64,000 bases of DNA from Yoonia sp. SS1-5 (GCF_038443705.2 NZ_CP151767.2:3339501-3403500); one strand, 5' to 3'; shown: positions 50,450 through 60,044, numbered from the stretch's first letter. Program-made: numbers and translations. The notes: generated by a model from the sequence alone, not told the origin.

Positions 50450-50530
50450 TTGGCCCCATCCTTTGTCACGTGCACCCCGATGTTGACCACAGCACCAACA
50501 AGAATGTCCAGATCAGCATTGCAGTAGGGG

Positions 50531-51337
50531 CTAGCCCTTTGCGCCGGGTACAGGTTTCTCTGGCCCCAAATCAAGGCGGGTGATGTGGTCCGCAATGCCT
50601 GTCGGGTAGATCGCGCGCACCAGCGGATCATGCCCCGGGACAATCAGTTCGGGGGTTGAGGCCAGTTCGCGCAGCACATCAAACCCATCCAGCATGTCTT
50701 GCAAATCGACAACGATCGGAAAGGGTTTGCGGGCAAAGACATTCTCGTAATAATGGGCGGCGTCCGAGGCGAGGACCAGCCAGCCGGCCTGCGTGCGCAC
50801 GCGAACGGCTTGTAACCCGCGCGAATGGCCACCAATGCAGTGGACGGTGATGCCATCTGCGATCTGGCCAACCCCGTCATGAAAAACCAATTTGCCGCTG
50901 TAAAGGCGTTTCACCGCCTCGCAGACATGGTCAGCGGTGAACGGCATGCGCAACGTGTCGTGACACATGCACGGGCCTGTTGCAAAAGCCATTTCTGCCG
51001 CTTGCATATGAAGCGTGGCGTTGGGGAAAAGATGCAAACCACCTGCGTGGTCATAATGCAGATGTGTGACGATCACCCGGTCGATATCCGCGGGGCCAAG
51101 GCCGAACGGGGCAAGGGCCGCGGCAGGATGCAGCCGTATGGGACGACCGCGCGCCTGCGCTTCGGCATCGTCATAGCCCGTATCAACCAGGATCGTCTGA
51201 TCGCCCGAGCGCAGCAGCCACATGAAATAATCCATCGGGTGCGGGGCATCGTGATTGTCGTCAAAGATAAAACTGTCGCCGCGGTGACGCGCATTGCGGT
51301 CGGCGTATTTTATGGCATGCACCTCCCAGATGCTCAT
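50531..51337 (-). CDS. Metallo-beta-lactamase-fold hydrolase (AHL-lactonase-like family)
   Basis: The 268-residue protein has the HxHxDH zinc motif in VIVTHLHYDHAGGLHLFPNA, later zinc ligands in IGGHSRGLQAVR and ASDAAHYYEN, and a final His in VPGHDP. The order matches N-acyl-homoserine lactonase-like members. The substrate is not proven; a lactone or another ester is plausible. It overlaps the ABM monooxygenase gene in an ATGA. Confidence 0.88.
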   Translation of the reverse strand: MSIWEVHAIKYADRNARHRGDSFIFDDNHDAPHPMDYFMWLLRSGDQTILVDTGYDDAEAQARGRPIRLHPAAALAPFGLGPADIDRVIVTHLHYDHAGGLHLFPNATLHMQAAEMAFATGPCMCHDTLRMPFTADHVCEAVKRLYSGKLVFHDGVGQIADGITVHCIGGHSRGLQAVRVRTQAGWLVLASDAAHYYENVFARKPFPIVVDLQDMLDGFDVLRELASTPELIVPGHDPLVRAIYPTGIADHITRLDLGPEKPVPGAKG

Positions 51338-51624
51338 GCGTGGACGGTGTCCCAGGTCACAACGGTCTTGTCGGCAACCATGGGTGCGGTCGCTGCGTCG
51401 AATGCGAGAAAATGTTGGGTGTTCAAATGCGCATCAAAACCGGCCTGATCCGAATAAAGCTCGTACAGAAAGACGCAATCAGGGTCCTTGCTGTCAGTCG
51501 AGACATCAAAACGGTGGCAATTCAACTCTGCCTCGCGCGATGCCTTGGCGTTTTCGGTCATCAGGGGCATGAACGCATCTTTCATCCCCGGTTTCAGACG
51601 AAGCACAACACATACTGCGAACAT
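51334..51624 (-). CDS. Antibiotic biosynthesis monooxygenase (ABM/YgiN-like) domain protein
   Basis: The 96-residue ferredoxin-like dimeric alpha/beta barrel shows CVVLRLKPGMKDAFMPLMTE, CHRFDVSTDSKDPDCVFLYE and LYSDQAGFDAHLNTQHFLAF. The start is the ATG at 51624 after AAGGGG. It is the first gene of the pxp operon. Members oxidise quinols or act as small-molecule monooxygenases without cofactor. Confidence 0.88.
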   Translation of the reverse strand: MFAVCVVLRLKPGMKDAFMPLMTENAKASREAELNCHRFDVSTDSKDPDCVFLYELYSDQAGFDAHLNTQHFLAFDAATAPMVADKTVVTWDTVHA

Positions 51625-51804
51625 CCATTTCCCCTTGTATTCCTGTCGGTCGACGGCCGCCAGGCCGCCGTCTGGTACATCAATCTTGTGCTGACCAGCA
51701 TTCGTGCTGGCCCCGAAACCCCGAAATCCTGCATAGTGCCACAGTGGCTGTCTGCCCCCGATTGCTAGCAAGTCACTGCGCAAGGCCGCAACATTTTTCG
51801 CCTG

Positions 51805-51855
51805 TTGCAAGTCATTACGTATTAGATAATGTATGCATTAATTGAAATTGCAAGT
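51805..51855. promoter_or_regulatory. Candidate operator in the divergent gap before Gfo/Idh/MocA gene
   Basis: TTGCAAGT occurs at 51805-51812 and again at 51848-51855, flanking the inverted repeat TAATG-TATG-CATTA (51827-51840) in a locally AT-rich stretch. A GntR-type regulator is encoded downstream in the same unit and could bind here. The rest of the 344-base gap (51625-51968) shows no gene. Confidence 0.45.
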
Positions 51856-51968
51856 GGTGAACGTAACATGGGATGGCATTTCCAGATCGCGGTGTTTGAG
51901 GGTAACGCAAACGCCATGGCGCCCCATTGGCTGGGTAAATGGCGCGGGAATAGCGCGGCTGTGGCCCG

Positions 51969-53015
51969 ATGACGTTGCGGGTCGGTTGCGCCGGGGCAGG
52001 GTATTTCAGCCAGTTCCACATTGGCAGTTGGCAGCGCATGTCGCGCGCAGAGATCGTCGGGGTCTGTGACTTTGATCGTGACAAGGCGGCTGTGACATCG
52101 GCGCCCGCCTTTCGGACCGTTGACGAGATGCTTGCCAAAACGCGTCCTGACATACTTGATATCATCCTGCCGCCGGCCGGACATGCGGGCGCAATTCGGG
52201 CAGGGTTGGCTGCCGGTGTCGGGGCGATCATCTGTCAAAAGCCGTTCTGCCGGGACCTGAAAGAAGCCGCCGAAATGGTTGGACTGGCTGCATCTGCAGG
52301 TGTCCCGTTGATCATCCATGAGAACTTCAGGTTCCAGCCGTGGTTCCGGGCGATCAAGCAAGAACTGGATAGCGGGTCACTGGGCGATGTGCTTCAGGTC
52401 ACGTTCCGGCTGCGACCGGGCGACGGGCAGGGGCCGCGAGCCTATCTTGACCGTCAGCCGAGCTTTCAAAAAATGCGGCGTTTTCTGATCCATGAAACCG
52501 GTGTGCATTATATTGATGTCTTCCGGTATCTTTTGGGGGATGCATCGCATGTCTATGCCGATCTGCGTCAGATCAATCCGGCTATCGCGGGCGAGGATGC
52601 GGGCTATGTAATATTTGACCATCCGCTTGGAACAAAGGCGCTATTGGATGGCAATCGGCTGGCTGATCACAGCGCTGACAACACCAGACGCACGATGGGC
52701 GAGGGGTTGATCGAAGGCAGCAAAGGCACCCTGACACTGGCCGGCGATGGCGCGGTCACGCTGCGCCCCTTTGGCACGCAGACGCATAGGCAATTGCTGG
52801 GCCCGGACCCGCATGATGGTTTTGGTGGGGACTGCACACATGCCTTGCAATTGCATGTCGTTTCAGGCCTTCTTGACGATACACCGCTGGAAAACCTGGC
52901 GTCCGATTATCTTGGCGTCATCCAAACCGAAGAGGCGATCTACAGGTCCAGCGAAACGCAGCGCAAGGTTGAGGTCAAAGCCCATGGTCAGCGGTTCCTC
53001 CAAACCCAAAAGTAA
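51969..53015 (+). CDS. Gfo/Idh/MocA family oxidoreductase
   Basis: The 348-residue protein has an N-terminal Rossmann domain (VGCAGAGYFSQFHIGSW, DFDRDKAAV) and a C-terminal alpha/beta domain (LIHETGVHYIDVFRYLLGDA). The usual E-K-P at the nicotinamide reads QKP here (ICQKPFCRDL); the catalytic Lys is kept. The H-E-T-G-V-H-x-I-D motif is intact. It probably oxidises a sugar, inositol or similar polyol with NAD(P). The GntR gene overlaps its end by 32 bases. Confidence 0.9.
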   Translation: MTLRVGCAGAGYFSQFHIGSWQRMSRAEIVGVCDFDRDKAAVTSAPAFRTVDEMLAKTRPDILDIILPPAGHAGAIRAGLAAGVGAIICQKPFCRDLKEAAEMVGLAASAGVPLIIHENFRFQPWFRAIKQELDSGSLGDVLQVTFRLRPGDGQGPRAYLDRQPSFQKMRRFLIHETGVHYIDVFRYLLGDASHVYADLRQINPAIAGEDAGYVIFDHPLGTKALLDGNRLADHSADNTRRTMGEGLIEGSKGTLTLAGDGAVTLRPFGTQTHRQLLGPDPHDGFGGDCTHALQLHVVSGLLDDTPLENLASDYLGVIQTEEAIYRSSETQRKVEVKAHGQRFLQTQK

Positions 53016-53661
53016 CTCCGCGATTGCGGTCGAGGAGTTGCGAAAACTGATCTTTACCGGCGAGTTACCGGCAGGCTCGGATCATTTGGAAAGTGAACTT
53101 GCGATGCGGCTGGGCATGTCGCGAACCCCGGTGCGCGAGGCTGCGCTGACCCTCGAGGGGCAGGGCCTTCTGGAAGTCAGGGCGCGCAAAGGCGTTCGCA
53201 TACGGCCCATATCGGTCAAGGATATGGTCGAAATCTATGACGTGCTGACAGAGCTGGAAAGTCTGGCTGCCGCGGATGCAGCCCGGCAAGATCTGCCTGC
53301 GTCGGATCTGAAAGAACTATCCCAGACAATTGCCGATATGCAGGCCGCGCTGGCGAATGAAGATCGCGAAGCCTGGGCATTGGCGGATGACAGATTTCAT
53401 GCAGAGCTGGTGCGGCTTGGCGGGAATTCCAGGGTTATCTCGATTGTCGGGCGCATGGTCGATCAGGTGCGCCGGGCAAAGGCTGTCACCTTGCAAATGC
53501 GTCCATTGCCGACCCAATCCAATGCGGATCACGAGGCGGTGCTGCAGGCGATCCGCGTCGGGGACGCGGAAAAGGCGCGCCAAATCCACCGGGCGCACCG
53601 CGAGGGCGCAAAACACGTGCTGATCACACTACTGCGCCAGCACAGCCTGCACATGCTTTGA
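52984..53661 (+). CDS. GntR family (FadR-type) transcriptional regulator
   Basis: The 225-residue protein has an N-terminal winged helix (AVEELRKLIFTGELPAGSDH, ESELAMRLGMSRTPVREAAL) and an all-helical FCD domain (IYDVLTELESLAAADAA, DDRFHAELVRLGGN, DHEAVLQAIRVGDAEKA) that binds carboxylates, often with a metal held by the His residues. The start is taken at 52984; longer open frames lie inside the upstream gene. It is coupled to the oxidoreductase and likely autoregulated from the gap at 51.8 kb. Confidence 0.9.
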   Translation: MVSGSSKPKSNSAIAVEELRKLIFTGELPAGSDHLESELAMRLGMSRTPVREAALTLEGQGLLEVRARKGVRIRPISVKDMVEIYDVLTELESLAAADAARQDLPASDLKELSQTIADMQAALANEDREAWALADDRFHAELVRLGGNSRVISIVGRMVDQVRRAKAVTLQMRPLPTQSNADHEAVLQAIRVGDAEKARQIHRAHREGAKHVLITLLRQHSLHML

Positions 53662-53663
53662 TA

Positions 53664-53858
53664 TTATTTGAAGAGGTTTGCGTTGCCGTCCCGGATCGCA
53701 GGCACGAATGATGACAGATAGATCATCGCCATGATCGCAAATCCGGTGGATACGTACATCTCAAGGATCATGCGAAACGGCTCGCCCGAGACAATAATGG
53801 ACAGCATTGCGCCGATCAGCGCAACAAGACTTCCAAATATGATCGCAACGAGTGCCAA
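53664..53858 (-). CDS. Small two-helix membrane protein
   Basis: The 64-residue protein starts at a TTG at 53858, 9 bases after GGGAAGGGA. Two hydrophobic helices (ALVAIIFGSLVALIGAMLSI and VSTGFAIMAMIYLSSFVPAI) lie on either side of EPFRMILEMY. The longer in-frame start at 53963 has no ribosome site. The function is unknown. Confidence 0.55.
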   Translation of the reverse strand: MALVAIIFGSLVALIGAMLSIIVSGEPFRMILEMYVSTGFAIMAMIYLSSFVPAIRDGNANLFK

Positions 53859-54049
53859 GACGGTGTCCCTTCCCAATGTTACCCAGCATCTAACCTGCGA
53901 ATTGAGGCGGAAATGTGAGCAAATCGCGCAGAATTCTCGCAGATTTGATAAATACCCGTTCATATAACGGGGAAAAAACGGCGCCCGGCATCATTCTTGA
54001 GCATCTGGCGCGCGAATGACCGCACGCCAGACAGGTCACGACAATTTTT

Positions 54050-55705
54050 CTAGCGGACGAATTTCTTGTGCTTCATCCGTTTGGGCTCTAACGCGTCGGC
54101 GCCCAGTCTTGCCTTCTTGTCGTCTTCGTAGTCGGTAAAGGCCCCCTGGAACCATTCGACATGGGCGTCACCTTCGAAGGCAAGAATATGGGTACAGATC
54201 CGGTCCAGGAAAAAGCGGTCGTGGCTGATGACCACGGCGCAGCCTGCAAAACTGACCAGAGCATCTTCAAGCGCGCGCAGCGTTTCGACGTCCAGATCAT
54301 TGGTCGGCTCATCCAACAGCAGCACATTGCCACCGGATTTCAGAAGCTTGGCCATATGAACGCGATTGCGCTCACCCCCTGATAGCAGACCAACCTTCTT
54401 TTGCTGGTCGCCCCCTTTGAAGTTGAAGGCCGAACAATAGGCGCGCGAATTCATGCTGGCATCGCCAAGTTCGATGATCTCGGCCCCACCGCTGATTTCT
54501 TCCCAAACAGTGGTTTCGGGGTTCAGGGCGTCGCGGGACTGATCCACATAGGACAGGTTGACTGTATCGCCAAACGTAACGGTGCCCTCATCGGGGTCAT
54601 TCTGCCCAGTCAGCATGGAAAACAGCGTTGATTTACCCGCGCCGTTCGGCCCGATCACACCAACAATGCCGCCCGGCGGCAGATCAAAGCTGAGGTTCTC
54701 GATCAAAAGCTTGTCGCCCATCGCCTTTTTCAGCCCTTCGACCTCGATCACCTTAGAGCCGAGCCGGGGCCCATTGGGGATGATGATCTGCGCGCGGCCC
54801 ATCTTTTCGCGCTCGGACTGATTGGCAAGGTCGTTATAGGCGCTGATACGGGCCTTGGATTTGGCCTGCCGGGCCTTTGCGCCCTGCCGCATCCACTCCA
54901 ATTCGCGGGCGAGTGTGCGCTGCTTGGATTTGTCTTCCTTGGCTTCGCGTTCCAGCCGCTTGGCCTTTGCCTCTAGCCAGCTAGAGTAGTTCCCCTCATG
55001 CGGGATGCCCGACCCACGGTCGAGCTCCAAGATCCAGCCGGTGATCGCATCAAGGAAGTAGCGGTCATGGGTGACAATCAGGATTGTCCCTTTGTACTCA
55101 ATCAGGTGCTGTTGCAGCCATGCGATTGTTTCCGCGTCCAAGTGGTTGGTCGGTTCGTCAAGCAACAGCATGTCGGGGGCATCCAGCAGCAACTGGCACA
55201 AGGCAACACGCCGCTTTTCACCGCCAGACAGTGTGGTGACATCCGCGTCGTCAGGGGGGCAGCGCAATGCCTCCATACTGATGTCAATCTGGGCGTCGAG
55301 ATCCCACAGGTTCTGGCTGTCGATCTGATCCTGAAGCTGGGCCATTTCGTCGGCCGTTTCTTCGGAATAATTCATCGCCACTTCGTTGTAGCGATCAAGG
55401 ATAGCCTTCTTGTCGGCAACGCCGAGCATGACGTTCTCGCGGACGCTCAGGTTTGGATCAAGCTCTGGCTCTTGGGGCAGATAGCCGACGCGGGCGCCCT
55501 CGGCGGCCCAGGCTTCGCCGGCAAAGTCCTTGTCCTGGCCGGCCATGATCCGCATCAGCGTCGATTTACCGGTGCCGTTCACCCCGACAACGCCGATTTT
55601 GACCCCTGGCAGGAAGTTCAGGCGAATATTTTCAAAGACTTTTTTCCCGCCCGGATAGGTCTTGGACACGCCGTCCATGAAATAGACGAACTGATTGGCA
55701 GCCAT
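54050..55705 (-). CDS. ettA: Energy-dependent translational throttle protein EttA (ABC-F)
   Basis: The 551-residue protein has two ABC domains, both complete: VGVNGTGKST with LSGGEKRRVALCQLL and LLLDEPTNHLD, and IGPNGAGKST with LSGGERNRVHMAKLL and LLLDEPTNDLD. The EttA-type arm and linker lie between them. It binds the ribosomal E site and gates the first peptide bond according to the ATP/ADP ratio. The length matches EttA and no membrane parts are present. Confidence 0.96.
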   Translation of the reverse strand: MAANQFVYFMDGVSKTYPGGKKVFENIRLNFLPGVKIGVVGVNGTGKSTLMRIMAGQDKDFAGEAWAAEGARVGYLPQEPELDPNLSVRENVMLGVADKKAILDRYNEVAMNYSEETADEMAQLQDQIDSQNLWDLDAQIDISMEALRCPPDDADVTTLSGGEKRRVALCQLLLDAPDMLLLDEPTNHLDAETIAWLQQHLIEYKGTILIVTHDRYFLDAITGWILELDRGSGIPHEGNYSSWLEAKAKRLEREAKEDKSKQRTLARELEWMRQGAKARQAKSKARISAYNDLANQSEREKMGRAQIIIPNGPRLGSKVIEVEGLKKAMGDKLLIENLSFDLPPGGIVGVIGPNGAGKSTLFSMLTGQNDPDEGTVTFGDTVNLSYVDQSRDALNPETTVWEEISGGAEIIELGDASMNSRAYCSAFNFKGGDQQKKVGLLSGGERNRVHMAKLLKSGGNVLLLDEPTNDLDVETLRALEDALVSFAGCAVVISHDRFFLDRICTHILAFEGDAHVEWFQGAFTDYEDDKKARLGADALEPKRMKHKKFVR

Positions 55706-55719
55706 GATTGCACGCTCCG

Positions 55720-57612
55720 CTATGCTATGAGTTGGCCCTTAGATAGCGGGGCGTTCAGGCGGGCGCAATCATGGTTGGCGTCCAGCCATGGGATAACCTG
55801 ATCCATCTCGACGGGCGGCGAAAGCCAATGACCCTGCACGGCATCAGCGCCCATTGTTTGCAGCTTCAACGCCTGTGCATGTGTTTCGATGCCTTCGATA
55901 ATAACTTTCAGATGTAGCTCTTGGCACAGATTGACCAACGCGAGCATGATCCGCTCGGTCGCGTGATCGGTCAGCAGGTCTGCTGTCAATGATCGGTCGA
56001 TTTTGACGCCGTCGATGGACAATTTGGGAATATGTGCAAGACCGGCATGGCCGCTGCCGAAATCGTCCAGGAACGCGGCATATCCGGCGGCATGCAGATC
56101 GTGAAGGGCACGCACGAAAGGGGTATCGCCATGCCTGCTCTGGAACACGACCGTTTCCAGCACCTCAATAACGATTTCGCGCGGGGCCACCCCTTGGTCG
56201 CGCGCGGTTTTGGTCAGGCGGTCCTGAAATTGCGGATGAGACAAGGCATCGGATGAGGCATTGAACCCGACGCGCATGTCCCTATAGCCGGTTTGGTTAA
56301 GGCGTGATTTCATTTTGCACGCCGCATCCATGGCCAGGAAATCGACATCGGCCATCATGCCGACGGATCGGGCGACGGCAAGAAAGTCGGTTGGTCGCAG
56401 CAGGCCCCGCACCGGGTGATTCCAGCGCGCCAGCGTTTCCAGCCCGTGAACTTTACCGGAAAGAAGCTCAACAATTGGCTGAAAATGGAATGTCAGTTGC
56501 CCGCGCTGAATTGCATGTCTGAAATCGGCGGCAAGTTCGGTTTGATCCGTATGCCGGGCATGTAGTTTCTGGTTATAGGCTGCGACGCGGCCCCGACCGG
56601 ACCGCTTGACATCATAAAGTGCGAAATCGGCCTGTATCAGCATGTCATCGGCCGATTTGGTCGCTATACTGGACAATGCCGCCCCGACACTGATTGCGAT
56701 GCTCAACTCCTGATCTTGCCACAGGACGGGCGGGCGCATGACCCGGACCAGCGCATTGCCGATTGCCTTGACATCGTCGAGCGTCTCAAGCCCGGGGCAG
56801 ACCACCACAAATTCGTCGCCGCCGACGCGGGCCAATAGATCCTCCTTGCGTATCTCTTTTCGGACCCGCGCTGCCACAGCCCTCAGCACGGCGTCACCCG
56901 CCGCATGGCCGTGGGTGTCGTTGATTTGCTTGAATTTATCGAGGTCCAGATGCAGAAACCCCACCTGCCTGCCGGTCGCGCGGGCCTGTTCCAGTGCCGC
57001 ATCCATAAACCGTTTCAGTTCGGCCCGGTTCGCGGCTGATGTGAGATCGTCATAGGCCGCTTTGTAGCGCAGCTTTTCTGCCGCGGCGTTCAGTTCCTCT
57101 TCGCGCGCAACCTCCAGCGTGACATCGCGGCAGACCAGTACGGCAAAAGGCACGTTATCGTCGTCATAATAAAAGCTTGTCTTGACATGGACCATGATTT
57201 TAGCGCCGTCACCGCGGACATTTTCGCGGATCACATTGGTTTCATGGTCGAAATCCGCCGGATTATAGCGGAAGTTGGCGATTTCCTCGGGGCTGGGGCG
57301 CTGATCTTCGGGAAATGCATAAGACAGTGGGCTTTGGCCAATAACTTCGTCACGGGTCCGCTTCATAATCTCCAGATATGCCGGATTGGCCCACACGACG
57401 ATGCCATCTAACGTTTTGATGAGCAGGCCGACATCCGCGCGATCGGCGCAAATCCGATGAAACAGCGCCTCGCGTGCGGTGTCGTGGGGCGACGGTTGAT
57501 GCCGCTTGGGCCGCAGCACGGCAAAACCGGCCGGAAAGCGCAGGCGCATAATAGCAAACGCAACCGCGATCACGGCGACACCCAAAGTCAAATATAGAAA
57601 ATAGTCTGCCAC
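55720..57612 (-). CDS. PAS-GGDEF-EAL cyclic-di-GMP protein
   Basis: The 630-residue protein has an N-terminal membrane helix (YFLYLTLGVAVIAVAFAIM), then a PAS domain (GIVVWANPAYLEIMKRTRDE), GGDEF with an intact active motif (LLARVGGDEFVVV), and an EAL domain. The EAL motif reads HGLETLARWNHP; E-x-L-x-R is kept, so phosphodiesterase activity is possible. NASSDALSHPQF, LDDFGSGHAGL and KIDRSL carry the other metal and Lys residues. It could make and/or break cyclic di-GMP. The start is a GTG at 57612 after AAGGAG. The gene ends 14 bases before ettA begins. Confidence 0.92.
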   Translation of the reverse strand: MADYFLYLTLGVAVIAVAFAIMRLRFPAGFAVLRPKRHQPSPHDTAREALFHRICADRADVGLLIKTLDGIVVWANPAYLEIMKRTRDEVIGQSPLSYAFPEDQRPSPEEIANFRYNPADFDHETNVIRENVRGDGAKIMVHVKTSFYYDDDNVPFAVLVCRDVTLEVAREEELNAAAEKLRYKAAYDDLTSAANRAELKRFMDAALEQARATGRQVGFLHLDLDKFKQINDTHGHAAGDAVLRAVAARVRKEIRKEDLLARVGGDEFVVVCPGLETLDDVKAIGNALVRVMRPPVLWQDQELSIAISVGAALSSIATKSADDMLIQADFALYDVKRSGRGRVAAYNQKLHARHTDQTELAADFRHAIQRGQLTFHFQPIVELLSGKVHGLETLARWNHPVRGLLRPTDFLAVARSVGMMADVDFLAMDAACKMKSRLNQTGYRDMRVGFNASSDALSHPQFQDRLTKTARDQGVAPREIVIEVLETVVFQSRHGDTPFVRALHDLHAAGYAAFLDDFGSGHAGLAHIPKLSIDGVKIDRSLTADLLTDHATERIMLALVNLCQELHLKVIIEGIETHAQALKLQTMGADAVQGHWLSPPVEMDQVIPWLDANHDCARLNAPLSKGQLIA

Positions 57613-58035
57613 TTTCTCCTTACCCCGAAAGGGTTCATGTCGGTCCTCAGTCTACATTGCTTGGCTTGTCGGAATGTTTAACCGGTGCGGCCATTTGAGA
57701 CTTATTTCGCTAAAATTCGCAAAGATTTTCCGCACGCATAACGTGTGTGGGTGGAATTTGATTGCGAAATTAACACGAAGCTCAACTTTGGCGCGTGCTT
57801 CTACCCTGATACTATGACAGTCCAAATATAGCGTTTTTGCAAAATACATAGACGATTTACCCAAATACTGCGCCCCCCATCAGGCAAAAGAACGGAAATT
57901 GTGCCGGTTCCAAGTTTCTTTTTGATGTTGGGAAAGTTGGCGTATGGTGATCGTTAACGCGCCCGCAGAAGTCGCGTCACCATAGGGACGTGCTGTCCCG
58001 CTTCAAATATTCGAAACAACAACAGGGACATGACT
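57613..58035. other. 423-base divergent promoter region without gene
   Basis: This lies between the GGDEF-EAL gene and the universal stress gene. It is locally AT-rich (about 57700-57930), fitting promoters in both directions. A 70-codon minus-strand frame lacks a ribosome site and any known domain. No specific operator was recognised. Confidence 0.45.
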
Positions 58036-58476
58036 ATGACCAAGACAACCTATGTCGTCGGACTTGACGGCTCTGCGGCGGGGGGCCGTGCGCTTGCCTT
58101 CGCCAAGGAGCGGGCAAGTGCCGCGGGCGATTGCAATATCGTTCTGTGTTACGTGATCGAATGGTCGCCGTTCAGTTTCCAGACCGCCGAAGAAAACGAA
58201 AAACGCCACAAACGGCGCGAGGAAGAGATATCGACTGCACATGACCGGGTCATCGACCCTGCGGTCGCCGAGACCAAGGCAGCCGGCTTTGAGGTCGAAG
58301 GCGTGGTCAAACATGGCGACGTGTCGGAGATTCTGGACGCGCTCGCCAAGGCGCGTGGCGCTGCGCAAATCATCGTCGGGCGTGTTGGCGCGCGGGGCCT
58401 GAAAGAGCGTGTCTTTGGCGGTGTCACCGGGCGACTGGTCGCATCGGCGTCCGTTCCAGTGACAATCATTCCGTGA
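58036..58476 (+). CDS. Universal stress protein (UspA family)
   Basis: The 146-residue protein shows YVVGLDGSAAGGRALAFAKE and the ATP-binding end IIVGRVGARGLKERVFGGVT followed by RLVASASVPVTIIP, a variant of the G-x2-G-x9-G-S/T pattern. The ATG at 58036 has the better ribosome spacing (AGGG at 8 bases) than the one at 58030. Its stop lies 11 bases before the symporter start, so the two are in one operon. Confidence 0.92.
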   Translation: MTKTTYVVGLDGSAAGGRALAFAKERASAAGDCNIVLCYVIEWSPFSFQTAEENEKRHKRREEEISTAHDRVIDPAVAETKAAGFEVEGVVKHGDVSEILDALAKARGAAQIIVGRVGARGLKERVFGGVTGRLVASASVPVTIIP

Positions 58477-58487
58477 AGGGGAAGACA

Positions 58488-60029
58488 ATGAAAACGTTAT
58501 TGCCTGCAGCCCTTTTGGCTGTTTTGTCGCCTGTCGCCGCTGCCGCGCAGGAGATGTCATTTGACGACAAGGTCAACGAGGCCTTCGCCAGTTCAACCGG
58601 ATGGTTTGTCAGCCTGATCTTTGCCCCATTGCCGGGGACCAGTTTCCCGTGGATCGTGATGTGGCTGGTCATTGGCGCGTCAGTTTTCACACTCTATTTC
58701 GGCCTGATCCAGTTGCGCGCATTCGGACACGCGATTTCGCTGGTCAAGGGGGACTATTCCGATCCCAACGACGCGGGTGAAGTCAGTCACTTTCAGGCTC
58801 TCGCCACCGCATTGTCGGGGACCGTCGGGCTGGGGAATATCGCGGGTGTGGCCGTTGCCGTTGGTATTGGCGGGCCCGGGGCCACATTCTGGATGATCTT
58901 TGCGGGCCTCTTGGGGATGGCATCAAAATTCACCGAATGCACATTGGGTGTGAAATACCGGAACGAGTATGATGACGGGACCGTCTCGGGCGGTCCGATG
59001 TACTATATGACCAAGGGGTTCAAGGAACGCGGATTGCCCGGTGGCAGTGTGCTTGCGGTCCTCTTTGCGATCTTCTGTATTCTGGGCGCGCTGGGCGGCG
59101 GGAACATGTTCCAGGCCAATCAGGCGCATGCGCAGATTTCGGGAATTGTCGGGGACTACCCAGGCTGGATCACCGGTGCGGTCTTTGCGGTCATCGTGTT
59201 TCTGGTCATTGTCGGGGGGATCAAATCCATCGCCAATGTCACCGAAAAGGTCGTGCCATTTATGGGCGTGATGTATGTGGTGGTCGCGCTGATCATCCTG
59301 CTGGTAAACTATGACAAGATCGGCTGGGCCTTTGGGCAGATCTGGGCTGGCGCATTCACCGGTCTTGGTGTTGCTGGCGGTTTCGTGGGGGCGCTGATCC
59401 AGGGCTTCAAGCGGGCGGCGTTTTCGAACGAAGCCGGTGTCGGGTCGGCGGCCATCGCACACTCTGCCGTGCGAACCAAAGAGCCAATCACCGAAGGCGT
59501 TGTGTCATTGCTGGAGCCGTTCATTGACACGGTTGTGATCTGCACAATGACGGCGCTGGTCATCACGATTTCCGGCGTGTTGGTCATCAATCCGGAAACC
59601 GGTCTGTATGTGCTGAACGAGGCGGGCACATCAATCCAGACCGCGGACGGATCATCAGGTGTGCAATTGACATCGGCGGCCTTTGCCACCGGGTTCAGCT
59701 GGTTCCCTTATGTTCTGGCGATTGCGGTGATCCTGTTTGCCTTCTCGACGATGATCAGTTGGTCCTATTACGGCCTGAAGGCCTGGACCTTTCTGGTCGG
59801 CGAAGGTTTTGTGAAGGAGCTGATTTTCAAACTGATCTTCTGCTTGTTTATCGTGGTAGGTGCTGCGGCCCAGCTGGGGGCGGTGATCGACTTCTCTGAC
59901 GCGATGATCTTTGCGATGGCGGTAGTGAACATCACTGCGCTTTATATGCTGATGCCAATCGTCAAGCGCGAGATGAACAGCTATTTTGCGCGGCTGAAGT
60001 CAGGCGAAATCGTCAAGCACAAGCACTGA
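58488..60029 (+). CDS. Alanine/glycine:cation symporter (AGCS family)
   Basis: The 513-residue protein has an N-terminal signal-like helix (KTLLPAALLAVLSPVAAAAQ) and then about 10-11 membrane helices. AGCS motifs are ATALSGTVGLGNIAGVAVAV, GGPGATFWMIFAGLLGMASK and FSNEAGVGSAAIAHSAVRTK. It takes up alanine or glycine with sodium. The start is the ATG at 58488 after AAGGGGAAG. A strong bidirectional terminator follows. Confidence 0.93.
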   Translation: MKTLLPAALLAVLSPVAAAAQEMSFDDKVNEAFASSTGWFVSLIFAPLPGTSFPWIVMWLVIGASVFTLYFGLIQLRAFGHAISLVKGDYSDPNDAGEVSHFQALATALSGTVGLGNIAGVAVAVGIGGPGATFWMIFAGLLGMASKFTECTLGVKYRNEYDDGTVSGGPMYYMTKGFKERGLPGGSVLAVLFAIFCILGALGGGNMFQANQAHAQISGIVGDYPGWITGAVFAVIVFLVIVGGIKSIANVTEKVVPFMGVMYVVVALIILLVNYDKIGWAFGQIWAGAFTGLGVAGGFVGALIQGFKRAAFSNEAGVGSAAIAHSAVRTKEPITEGVVSLLEPFIDTVVICTMTALVITISGVLVINPETGLYVLNEAGTSIQTADGSSGVQLTSAAFATGFSWFPYVLAIAVILFAFSTMISWSYYGLKAWTFLVGEGFVKELIFKLIFCLFIVVGAAAQLGAVIDFSDAMIFAMAVVNITALYMLMPIVKREMNSYFARLKSGEIVKHKH

Positions 60030-60044
60030 TCCGACCAACAAGAA

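Noticed and set aside
57652..57864. 70-codon minus-strand frame in the promoter gap
   Set aside because: It has no ribosome site or domain, and its AT-rich codons reflect promoter DNA.
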